Shown: positions 19,458-28,300 of the stretch, piece after piece
Position numbering within the stretch: the stretch's first letter is position 1
How the letters are laid out: the number at the start of each line of letters is the position of its first letter
Assembly: GCF_900090295.1 (NCBI RefSeq)
Contig: NZ_LT607753.1
Coordinates: forward strand, 5,952,001 to 6,016,000
DNA: 64,000 nt
From: Micromonospora coxensis
Lineage (GTDB): Bacteria > Actinomycetota > Actinomycetes > Mycobacteriales > Micromonosporaceae
Direction: 5' to 3'
The notes under the pieces: generated by a model
Told to the model about the DNA's origin: nothing
Databases searched by the model: none
Seen by the model: only the letters and a program-made list of their open reading frames with translations
Position numbers and translations under genes: made by a program

Positions 19458-21763
19458 GTCACCTGATCCCCCTCGGCGACACCGGCTGGTCGGTGTGGCG
19501 CGACGTCGTGCTGCGTACCGCCGGCTTCCCGGCGGGCGGACTGGCCGCCTTCGCCGCGCCCGAGGCGGCGGACGCCGCGGACGCCCTGCTGGCCGGCGAG
19601 GGCGCCGCCGACGTGTTCGAGAAGGCCTTCGCGGCGGCGCTGGCCGACGGCTCCACGGTGGCCGGCGAGATCGCCGCCGACCCGCTGCTGCGCGAGGCGG
19701 TCACCTGGCAGAACCCGGAGATGCTGATCGCGCTGGACGGCCTGCTGCGCACCGATCCGGCGGTGCGCAACGTGCGGCGGCGCAAGCGGGAGCTGAGCCT
19801 GCTGCGCTACTGGCAGCGCTACTGCGGCAAGGCCGAGACGATCGGCTTCTTCGGCCCGGTCTGCTGGGGCCGGCTCGACCCGGACGACCCGGCCACCCGG
19901 CTGCGGCCCGGCCCGGCGCTGGTGTCCCGGCGCGAGGTCCACTTCGAGGCGTGGGCGCTGATCGCGTACGCCGACCGGCTCGCCGACGACCTGGCGGTGC
20001 GGCGCTGGTGGGCGCCGACGCTGCCGCCGCACCTGAGCCTGTCCGACCGGCGGGTCACCCGGCCGCTGCTGCCCCCGACCGAGCTGACCGCCGTGGAGGC
20101 CCGGCTGCTGGCCGCCTGCGACGGACGCACCCCCGCCGTGACCCTCGTGCAGCGGCTGCTGGCCGACGGGGAGACGGGCCTGCGCAGCGCCGACGACGCC
20201 TACCTGCTGCTCGACCGGCTGGTCGACCGGAGCCTGCTGACCTGGGACGCCGGCCTGCCGGTCAGCCCCGAGGCCGAGCACGTGCTCCGCGAGCGCATCG
20301 ACGCCATCGGTGACGCGCCGGTGCGCGCCGAGGCGGCGGCCGCCTTCGGCCGGCTGTGCGCGGCCCGCGACGCGGTCGCCGCGGCGGCCGGCGACCCGGA
20401 ACGGCTCGGCGCCGCGCTGGCCGCGTTGAACGCCGAGTTCACCGCCGTCACCGGCCGCCCCGCCACCCGTCAGGCCGGGCAGATGTACGCCGGCCGCACG
20501 GTGCTCTACGAGGAGACCGCCCGCGACCTGGACTTCACGGTCGGCTCGACGGTGCTGGACGCGCTGGCCGAGCCGCTGGCGATCGTGCTGACGGCCGCGC
20601 GGTGGCTGACCGCCGAGGTCGGCGCCGCCGGGGAGCGGCTCTTCGCGGACCTGCACGCCGAGCTGCGGGGCGACGGGCCGGTGCGGCTGGCCGACGTCTG
20701 GGCCCTGGCCCAGGGGCTGCTGCTCGCCCCGGACGGCCCGATCGCCCGGGCCGGCGCCGGGCTGACCGCCCGCTGGGCCGAGCTGATCGGCCTGGACGCG
20801 GTGACACCGGGGCAGACCGAGCTGCGGTTGCGCAGCGCCGACCTGGCGGAGCGGGCCCGCGTGCTGTTCGCCGCCGACCGCCCCGGCTGGCCGTCCGCCC
20901 GCCTCCACAGCCCCGACGTGCAGATCGCCGCCGACGGGCTGGACGCGCTCGATCGGGGCGACTTCCTGCTGGTGCTCGGCGAGCTGCACCCGGCGTACGT
21001 GCCGTTCGACAGCGCGGTGCTGACCCCGTTCCACCCCGACCAGCCGGCGCTGCGGGCGGCGCTGGACGCCGAACTCGGCCCGGCCCGGGCCCGGGTGCTC
21101 TACCCGGAGAGCTTCCCGCGGATGACCACCCGCATCACGTACGCCCTCAACGGTCCCCGGGACCGGCAGTTCGGCATCGACACGGCCCGGGGCGCCGACG
21201 TCGACCGGCTGGCCCGCTCCACCGAGGCCCTGGTGGAGGACGACGGCGGTCAGTGGGTGGCGGTGCTGCCCGACGGCACCCGCTGGCCGCTGATGGAGAT
21301 CTTCGCCAACCTGCTCGGCGCGATGCTGCTGGACAGCTTCAAGCTCCTCGCACCGGCTGCGCACACCCCCCGGATCACCATCGACCGGCTGGTCGTGGCC
21401 CGGCGGACCTGGCGGACGACGGTCAGCCGGACCGGCCTGGCCGGCGTCACCGGCGAGGCCGAGCGGTTCCTCGCCGTCCGCCGGTGGCGGGCGGACCTGG
21501 GGCTGCCCGAGCGGGTGTTCGTCAAGGTGGGCACCGAGATCAAGCCCTGCTACGTCGACCTCACCGCCCCGCTGCACGCCCAGTCCCTCTGCGCCATGGT
21601 CGACGCCGCCGCGAAGAGCGGCCCCGACGTCACCGTGACCGTCAGCGAGCTGCTGCCCGACCCGGCGGACGCCTGGGTGACCGACGCGCAGGGGCGCGGC
21701 TACGTCAGCGAGCTGCGCCTGCAGATCACCGATCCAGTCAGCTACCGGGGAGAGCACGGGTGA
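19454..21763 (+). CDS. stand-alone LanB-like protein (glutamylation-type domain only)
   Basis: 769 aa, the size of the LanB-like part of the preceding protein and clearly its paralogue: shared stretches include IPLGDTGWSVWRD, ADPLLREAVTWQN, YWQRYCGK.ET.GFFGP, TWDAGLPVSPEAEHVLRERI and RDAVAAAAGDPERL. The tRNA-binding/transfer type N-terminal LanB fold is complete, and the SpaB_C elimination domain is absent. No LanC cyclase, leader peptide or precursor gene lies nearby, and both neighbours are NRPS/PKS genes, so a ribosomal peptide is unlikely to be the substrate. ATG overlaps the previous stop by 4 bp. Candidate roles: aminoacyl-tRNA-dependent dehydration of a carrier-bound Ser, or delivery of an amino acid from tRNA to the line. 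The two copies may work as a pair. Confidence 0.87.
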   Translation: MSHLIPLGDTGWSVWRDVVLRTAGFPAGGLAAFAAPEAADAADALLAGEGAADVFEKAFAAALADGSTVAGEIAADPLLREAVTWQNPEMLIALDGLLRTDPAVRNVRRRKRELSLLRYWQRYCGKAETIGFFGPVCWGRLDPDDPATRLRPGPALVSRREVHFEAWALIAYADRLADDLAVRRWWAPTLPPHLSLSDRRVTRPLLPPTELTAVEARLLAACDGRTPAVTLVQRLLADGETGLRSADDAYLLLDRLVDRSLLTWDAGLPVSPEAEHVLRERIDAIGDAPVRAEAAAAFGRLCAARDAVAAAAGDPERLGAALAALNAEFTAVTGRPATRQAGQMYAGRTVLYEETARDLDFTVGSTVLDALAEPLAIVLTAARWLTAEVGAAGERLFADLHAELRGDGPVRLADVWALAQGLLLAPDGPIARAGAGLTARWAELIGLDAVTPGQTELRLRSADLAERARVLFAADRPGWPSARLHSPDVQIAADGLDALDRGDFLLVLGELHPAYVPFDSAVLTPFHPDQPALRAALDAELGPARARVLYPESFPRMTTRITYALNGPRDRQFGIDTARGADVDRLARSTEALVEDDGGQWVAVLPDGTRWPLMEIFANLLGAMLLDSFKLLAPAAHTPRITIDRLVVARRTWRTTVSRTGLAGVTGEAERFLAVRRWRADLGLPERVFVKVGTEIKPCYVDLTAPLHAQSLCAMVDAAAKSGPDVTVTVSELLPDPADAWVTDAQGRGYVSELRLQITDPVSYRGEHG

Positions 21764-24700
21764 CCGACATCCTGTCCATCAGCGCCGTCGACGGGGAGAC
21801 CCTGCCGTGGCCGGAGGCGACCCTGGCCGACCTGATCGCCGCCCAGGCCGCCCGCACCCCGGACGCGGTCGCGGTGCGCCAGTGGGACGACCGGCTCACC
21901 TACGCAGAGCTGGTCGGTCAGGCGGCCGGGCTGGCCGCCGCGCTGCGGGCCCGGGGCGTCGGCCGGCACACCCGGGTCGGGGTCTGCGGCCGACGCCGAC
22001 CCCGGCTGGTCGTCGACGTCCTCGGGGTGCTCCTGGCGGGTGGCTGCTACGTGCCGGTGGAGCCGGACGGCCCCCGCGAGCGGCTGCGCGAGATCCTCGC
22101 CGACGCGCAGGTGTCGCTGCTGGTCGGCGACGCCGCGACCGAGTTGACCGAGGCGGCCGACCTGCCGGGCGTCGAGGTGGTCGAGTCGGCGGGCCCGGCC
22201 CCGCTGGCCCCCTGCCCGGCCCGGCCCGGTGACCCCGCGTACGTGCTGTTCACCTCCGGCTCCACCGGCCGGCCCAAGGGGGTGCTGACCTCCCACCGCA
22301 ACCTGGTCGAGTTCGTCACCGGCTGCGCGGCGGTCAGCGACGCCGACGCCGGGGTGCGCAGCCTCGGCATCGCCTCGCTCGGTTTCGACGTCTCCGTCAT
22401 GGACCTCTTCCTGCCGCTGCTGCTCGGCGGGGCGGTGCAGCTGGTCGGCGCCGAGGACCGCGCGGACCCGGTCCGGCTCGCCCGGTTCATCACCGCGCAC
22501 GAGGTGAACTGGGGTTTCATCACCCCGATCGTGCTGTCCCTGCTGGACCCGGCCGAGGTGCCGGGCTGGCGCACGGTGTTCTGCGGCGGCGAGGCGGTCC
22601 CCGCCGAGCTGGCCGCCCGCTGGGCGCCGGGGCGGCGTTTCATCAACGGCTACGGCCCGACCGAGACCACCGTGCTGGCGCTCACCGGCGAGCTGACCGG
22701 CGCCGAGAGCGACCCGGTGCCGATCGGCCTGCCGCTGCCCAACCACCGGGCGTACGTCGTCGACGCCGAACTGCGCGCGGTGCCGCCGGGGGAGACCGGC
22801 GAGCTGTTGATCGGCGGCCCCGGCCTGGCCGACGGCTACCTGCACCGGCCCGGCCTGACCGCCGAGCGGTTCGTCCCCGACCCGTTCTCCGGCCTGCCCG
22901 GCGAGCGGCTGTACCGCACCGGTGACCTGGTCCGGCAGGCGCCCGACGGGCGGATCGTCTACCTCGGGCGCGCCGACCGGCAGGTGAAGATCCGGGGCCA
23001 GCGCATCGAGCTGGGCGAGGTCGAGGCCGTGCTGGCCGGCGTCCCCGGCGTCGACCGGGTCGTCGTCGAGGCGGTGTCCGGGCCGGCCGGCGCCGAACTG
23101 GTCGCGGTCCTCACCCCGGCCGACGCGCCGGACGACGAGACGATCCGGGGGTACGCCCGGACACGGCTGACCGCCGCGATGCTGCCGGCCCGGCTGCTGC
23201 GCCGCGACGACCTGCCGGTCAGTCCGGTCACCGGCAAGCTGGACCGGCCGGCGCTGCGCGCCCTGGCCCTGGCCGCGCTGCACACCGGCCCCGACGATCC
23301 GACCGGCCCGGCCGATCCGACCGATCCGACCGGCCCGGCCGACCCGGTGACCCGGACGGCGACCCGGATCTGGGCGCGGCTGCTCGGCGCGGTCCCCGGA
23401 CCGGACACCGACTTCCTCGCCGCGGGCGGCAACTCCATCGCCGCGATGCGCCTGGTCGCCGCGCTCCGCGCCGAGCTGGGCCGGCACGTCGACACCCGGG
23501 ACGTGCTGACCGGGCGCACCTTCGGCGGCCTGGTCGCCCGGCTGCGTACCGCCGCGCCGGCCGAGGCCGAGGAACTGCGCACCGGCAACCCGCCCACGCT
23601 CTCCCCGCCGCAGCGCCGGCTCTGGTTCGTCGACCAGCTCGCCCCCTCCAGCGCCCCGTACAACATCGCCGTCGCGCACCGGCTGAGCGGCCCGCTGGAC
23701 ATCGCCGCGCTGGGCGTGGCGCTGCGGGCCGTCGCCGAGCGGCACGACGTGCTGCGCTGGCGGATCCCGCAGACCGCCGGGGTGCCGTACGCGGTCTGCG
23801 AGGAGCCCACCGACGTGGCCGTGCCGGTGGTCGACCTGACCGGCAGCGCCGACGCCGAGGCGGAACTGGCCGGGATGCTCGCCGCCGGCGCCGCGCACGC
23901 CTTCGACCTGGCCACCGGGCCGCCCTGGCAGGTGACCGTCTACCGGCTCGGCGCCGAGGCGCACGTGCTGGCGATGACCCTGCACCACGCGGTCTTCGAC
24001 GGCTGGTCCGAGGCGGTCCTCTACGACGACCTCGCCGCCGCGTACGCCGCGGCCGTCACCGGTGCGCCCCCGACGCTGCCGCCGCTGGCCGCCACGTACG
24101 CCGACTACGCGGTGTGGCGGGCCGAGCGGGACCGCCGCCGGGGCGCGGCGGACCTCGCCTGGTGGACCGAGCACCTGCGCGGCGTGCCCACCGTGCTGGA
24201 GCTGCCCCGCGACCGGCCCCGCCCGGCGGTGCAGACGTACGCCGGCGCCGAGTCGGCGGTCACCCTCTCCGCGGCCGCCGACCGGGCGGTACGCGCCCTG
24301 GCCGCCCGGCGCGGCACCACCGTCGCCACGGTGCTGCTCGCCGGCTTCGCCGAGCTGCTGCGCCGGCTCACCGGCGGCGACGACCACGTGATCGGGGCGA
24401 TCGTCGCCGACCGCCGGGTGGCCGCGTTCGACGACGTGGTCGGCTTCTTCATCGACACCGTGCCGGTGCGGCTGCGCACCGGCGGGGCCGGCTTCGGTGA
24501 GCTGGTCGACCGGTGCGCCGCCGAGCTGCACGAGGTCACCGCCCACCCGGGCGCACCGCTGGAACGGGTCGTGGAGGCCCTCGGCGTCGGCCGCGACACC
24601 TCCCGCGCGCCGCTGGTGCAGGTGCTGTTCAACGTGCTCAACTTCGCCGCGCCCCGGCTGACGCTGACCGGGCTGACCGGCGCGCCGGTCCCGGTGCCCA

Positions 24701-25302
24701 AGCCCGGCTCGCCCTTCGACATCACCGTCTACGTGGTCGAGTCCGACGGCCGCCTCGGCGTCGAGGTGGTGCACAACCCGGACCTGTTCGACGCCGACCG
24801 GATCGACGCGCTCCTGGCCGACCTGGCCGAGCTGGTCGGCGCGCTCGCCGCCGACCCGGACGCACCGGCCGACGCGGTCGCCGCCGCGCTGCCCCGGCCC
24901 ACCGTACGGACGGCGCAGCTCGGCGCGATGACCGTGGCCGCCACCGAGCCGCCCCGCGCCCCGCTGCCGGCCGGCCCGGGCGGGCTGACCGACACCGAGG
25001 AGCTGATCGCCGGGATCTGGCGCGAGGTCCTCGAACGCGACCAGGTCGGGGTCACCGACAACTTCTTCGACATCGGCGGGCACTCCCTGGCGCTGGCCGC
25101 GGTGCACGCCCGGCTCACCGCCGCCACCGGCCGGTCGATCACGATGCTCGACCTCTTCCGCCACCCCACCATCCGGGCGCTCGCCGCCAACCTCGACGGC
25201 GCCGCCGACCGGCCGGAGCTGGCCCGCGCCGCGCTGCGCGCCGCCGCCCGGCGCAGTCGTACCCGCCGCAACCCACCTCGCCGCCCCGGCGGCACCGCGT
25301 GA
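21760..25302 (+). CDS. NRPS, A-PCP-C-PCP
   Basis: 1180 aa from GTG 21760, overlapping the previous stop (GTGA). Domains: adenylation (about 15-515; VLFTSGSTGRPKG, NGYGPTETT, YRTGDLVRQAPDG, TGKLDRPAL), carrier 1 with LAAGGNSIAA (Ser559), condensation (about 600-1030; HHAVFDG, His742-His743), carrier 2 with FFDIGGHSLAL (Ser1109), then a basic Arg/Pro tail. A spacer rich in DPTGPADP repeats joins A and carrier 1. Pocket residues are D-V-M-F-F-G-G-V-L-K, a hydrophobic pocket I cannot assign. The second carrier has no adenylation domain of its own, so it must be loaded by another A domain acting in trans, by an extended chain, or by a tRNA-dependent step such as the adjacent LanB-like proteins could supply. 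Confidence 0.9.
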   Translation: MTDILSISAVDGETLPWPEATLADLIAAQAARTPDAVAVRQWDDRLTYAELVGQAAGLAAALRARGVGRHTRVGVCGRRRPRLVVDVLGVLLAGGCYVPVEPDGPRERLREILADAQVSLLVGDAATELTEAADLPGVEVVESAGPAPLAPCPARPGDPAYVLFTSGSTGRPKGVLTSHRNLVEFVTGCAAVSDADAGVRSLGIASLGFDVSVMDLFLPLLLGGAVQLVGAEDRADPVRLARFITAHEVNWGFITPIVLSLLDPAEVPGWRTVFCGGEAVPAELAARWAPGRRFINGYGPTETTVLALTGELTGAESDPVPIGLPLPNHRAYVVDAELRAVPPGETGELLIGGPGLADGYLHRPGLTAERFVPDPFSGLPGERLYRTGDLVRQAPDGRIVYLGRADRQVKIRGQRIELGEVEAVLAGVPGVDRVVVEAVSGPAGAELVAVLTPADAPDDETIRGYARTRLTAAMLPARLLRRDDLPVSPVTGKLDRPALRALALAALHTGPDDPTGPADPTDPTGPADPVTRTATRIWARLLGAVPGPDTDFLAAGGNSIAAMRLVAALRAELGRHVDTRDVLTGRTFGGLVARLRTAAPAEAEELRTGNPPTLSPPQRRLWFVDQLAPSSAPYNIAVAHRLSGPLDIAALGVALRAVAERHDVLRWRIPQTAGVPYAVCEEPTDVAVPVVDLTGSADAEAELAGMLAAGAAHAFDLATGPPWQVTVYRLGAEAHVLAMTLHHAVFDGWSEAVLYDDLAAAYAAAVTGAPPTLPPLAATYADYAVWRAERDRRRGAADLAWWTEHLRGVPTVLELPRDRPRPAVQTYAGAESAVTLSAAADRAVRALAARRGTTVATVLLAGFAELLRRLTGGDDHVIGAIVADRRVAAFDDVVGFFIDTVPVRLRTGGAGFGELVDRCAAELHEVTAHPGAPLERVVEALGVGRDTSRAPLVQVLFNVLNFAAPRLTLTGLTGAPVPVPKPGSPFDITVYVVESDGRLGVEVVHNPDLFDADRIDALLADLAELVGALAADPDAPADAVAAALPRPTVRTAQLGAMTVAATEPPRAPLPAGPGGLTDTEELIAGIWREVLERDQVGVTDNFFDIGGHSLALAAVHARLTAATGRSITMLDLFRHPTIRALAANLDGAADRPELARAALRAAARRSRTRRNPPRRPGGTA

Positions 25303-25316
25303 CGAAGGACAGCCTC

Positions 25317-28300
25317 ATGAGCAACCCGACCGATACCGACCTGCCGGCCGACGACGGCATCGAGCCCATCGCCATCGTCGGGCTGGCCGCCCGCCTGCCC
25401 GGCGCGGCGGACGTGAACGAGTTCTGGCGCAACCTGGTCGACGGGGTCGAGTCGGTCACCGAACTGACCCGGGAGGAGCAGCTGGCCCGCGGCGCCACCG
25501 CCGAGGAGGTCGACGACCCGGGCTGGGTCAACCGGGCCCCGCTCGTCGACGGGTACGACGAGTTCGACGCGGGCCTGTTCGGGATGACCGCCCGGGAAGC
25601 GGAGATCACCGACCCGCAGCACCGGCTGTTCCTGGAGAGCTGCTACACCGCCCTGCAGGACGCCGGCTACGACCCGGCCCGCTACGACGGCGCGGTCGGC
25701 GTGTACGCCGGCACCGGCGGCAACACCTACCTGCACCGGTACGTGCTGCGCAACAAGCGCGTCGGCGGTGGCCCGCACAGTGCGGTCTCCATCGCCAGCG
25801 GCAACTCGCCGAACTACGTCGCCACCAACGTGTCGTACCGGCTGGACCTGCGCGGGCCGAGCCTGACCGTGCACACCGCCTGTTCCACCTCGCTCGTCGC
25901 GTTCCACCTCGCCTGTGAGGCGCTGCGCAACGGCGAGTGCGACATGGCCCTCGCCGGTGGCGTCAACATCGAGCTGCCGCACGTCGGCTACCTGGGCATG
26001 GACGGCTTCACCTCGCCCGACGGCCGGTGCCGCCCGTTCGACGCCGCCGCCAACGGCACGGTCTGGGGCAGCGGCGTGGGCGTCACCCTGCTCAAGCGCC
26101 TCTCCGACGCGATCGCCGACGGCGACGCGATCCGCGCCGTGGTGCTCGGCAACGCCATCAACAACGACGGCGCCGGGAAGGTCGGCTTCACCGCCCCCAG
26201 CGTCGACGGGCAGGTGGAGGCGATCGCCCAGGCGGTCGGCATGGCCGGGATCGACCCGCGCACCATCAGCTACGTCGAGGCGCACGGCACCGGCACCGCG
26301 ATGGGCGACCCGATCGAGGTCACCGCGCTGTCCACCGTCTACACCAAGGACACCGACGACCGGGGCTGGTGCGGCATCGGCTCGGTCAAGTCGAACATCG
26401 GCCACCTCAGCCAGCCCTCCGGCATCGTCAGCGTGATCAAGACGGTGCTGGCGATGGAACACGGCCTGATCCCGCCGACCATCAACTACGAGACCGCGAA
26501 CCCGGCGATCGACTTCGCCGACACCCCGTTCTACGTGGCGAACACCCTGACCAAGTGGGACACCGACGGCACGCCCCGCCGCGCCGGGGTCAGCTCGTTC
26601 GGCATCGGCGGCACCAACGCCCACGTGGTGCTCGAGGAGGCGCCGGCGGCGTACCGGGAGCGGCGGGTCCGTCCGGCGCACCTGCTGCCCGTCTCGGCGC
26701 GGACCGCCGGCGCGCTGGAGACCGCGGTGCGGCGGCTCGCCGAGCACCTGGAGTCCGCCACCGACCGGGGGCCGGAGTACCTCGCGGACGTCGCGCACAC
26801 CCTGCGCGTCGGCCGCCGGCAGTACCCGCACCGGGTCGCCGTGGTCGCCACCGACCTGGCCGACGCGGTCGCCGCGCTGCGCACGAAGCGTCGCCGGCAG
26901 GCCGGCGTGGTCGAGGGCACGGCGCCCCGGCCGGCCTTCCTCTTCTCCGGCCAGGGCTCGCAGTACGCCGGCATGGGCGCGCAGCTCTACGCCGAGGAGC
27001 CGGACTTCGCCGCCGCCGTGGACGAGTGCGCGCAGCTGCTCCGCCCTGAGCTGGGCCTGGACATCCGCGACCTGATCCTCGGCCGCGACCCGGAGGCCGG
27101 CGAGAAGCTCACCGAGACCCGCTACACCCAGCCCGCCCTCTTCGTCGTCGAGTACGCCCTGGCCGTGCTCTGGCAGTCCGCCGGCGTGCGGCCGGCCGCG
27201 ATGATCGGCCACTCGATCGGCGAGTACGTCGCCGCGACCGTGGCCGGGGTGCTGAGCCTGCCGGACGCCCTGCGGGTGGTCGCCGCCCGGGGCCGGCTGA
27301 TGCAGTCCGTCGCGCCGGGGTCGATGCTCGCCGTGCCGCTGGACGAGTCGGTGGTCGCCGAGCGGCTGCCCGAGGGGGTCACGGTCGCCACCGTCAACGG
27401 CCCGGGCACCTGCGTCGTGGCGGGCCCGAGCGACGCGGTCGCCGCGTTCGCGCAGACGCTGGACGTCAAGGCCAAGGCGCTGCGCACCTCGCACGCCTTC
27501 CACTCGCCGATGATGGAGCCGATCCTGGCCGAGTTCACCGCCCTGATGGGCACGGTGACGCTGCGGCCGCCGACGGTGCCGTTCCTGTCCAACGTGACCG
27601 GTGACTGGATCACCGACGAGCAGGCCACCGACCCGGCGTACTGGGCGGCGCACCTGCGCCGACCGGTGCGCTTCGGCGCCTGCGTGGCGACCCTGCTCGC
27701 CGAGGGCACCTGGTCGCTGCTGGAGTGCGGCCCGGGCCGGCAGCTGGCGAACCTGGCCCGGATGCAGGTGGCCAAGGCGTCCGAGGCGCAGCGGGCGCTC
27801 GTCCCGCTGGGCAGCCTACCCGGCCCGGGCGAGCCCACCGGTGACCTCGCCACCCTGCTCGGCACGGCCGCGGCGCTCTGGTGCGCCGGCGTCCCGGTGC
27901 GGCTGGGCGCCGACCCGGACGCCCGGCGGGTGCCGCTGCCGACGTACCCGTTCGAGCGTCGCCGCTACTGGGTGGACCCGGACCCGCAGGAGCAGGTGGC
28001 CGCGGCGCCGGTGGAGACCGGCCCGCGTCCGCTGCCGGAGTGGTTCGCGGTGCCGGTCTGGCGGCAGGCCGCCGCCGACCCGGCGGCCGCGCCGCTGGGC
28101 CGCTGCCTGGTCCTCGTCGACGGTCCGCGCGGCGACGCGCTGGTCGCGGCGCTGCGGGCCGCCGGCGCCGAGCCGACCGTGGTACGCCCCGGCGACGGTT
28201 TCGCCGCCGTCGACGGCGGCTACCGGCTGCGCCCCGGCGTCCGGGAGGACCACGACGCGTTGGTGGCCGCCCTCGGCGCCGACCTGCCGGACCGGCTGGT

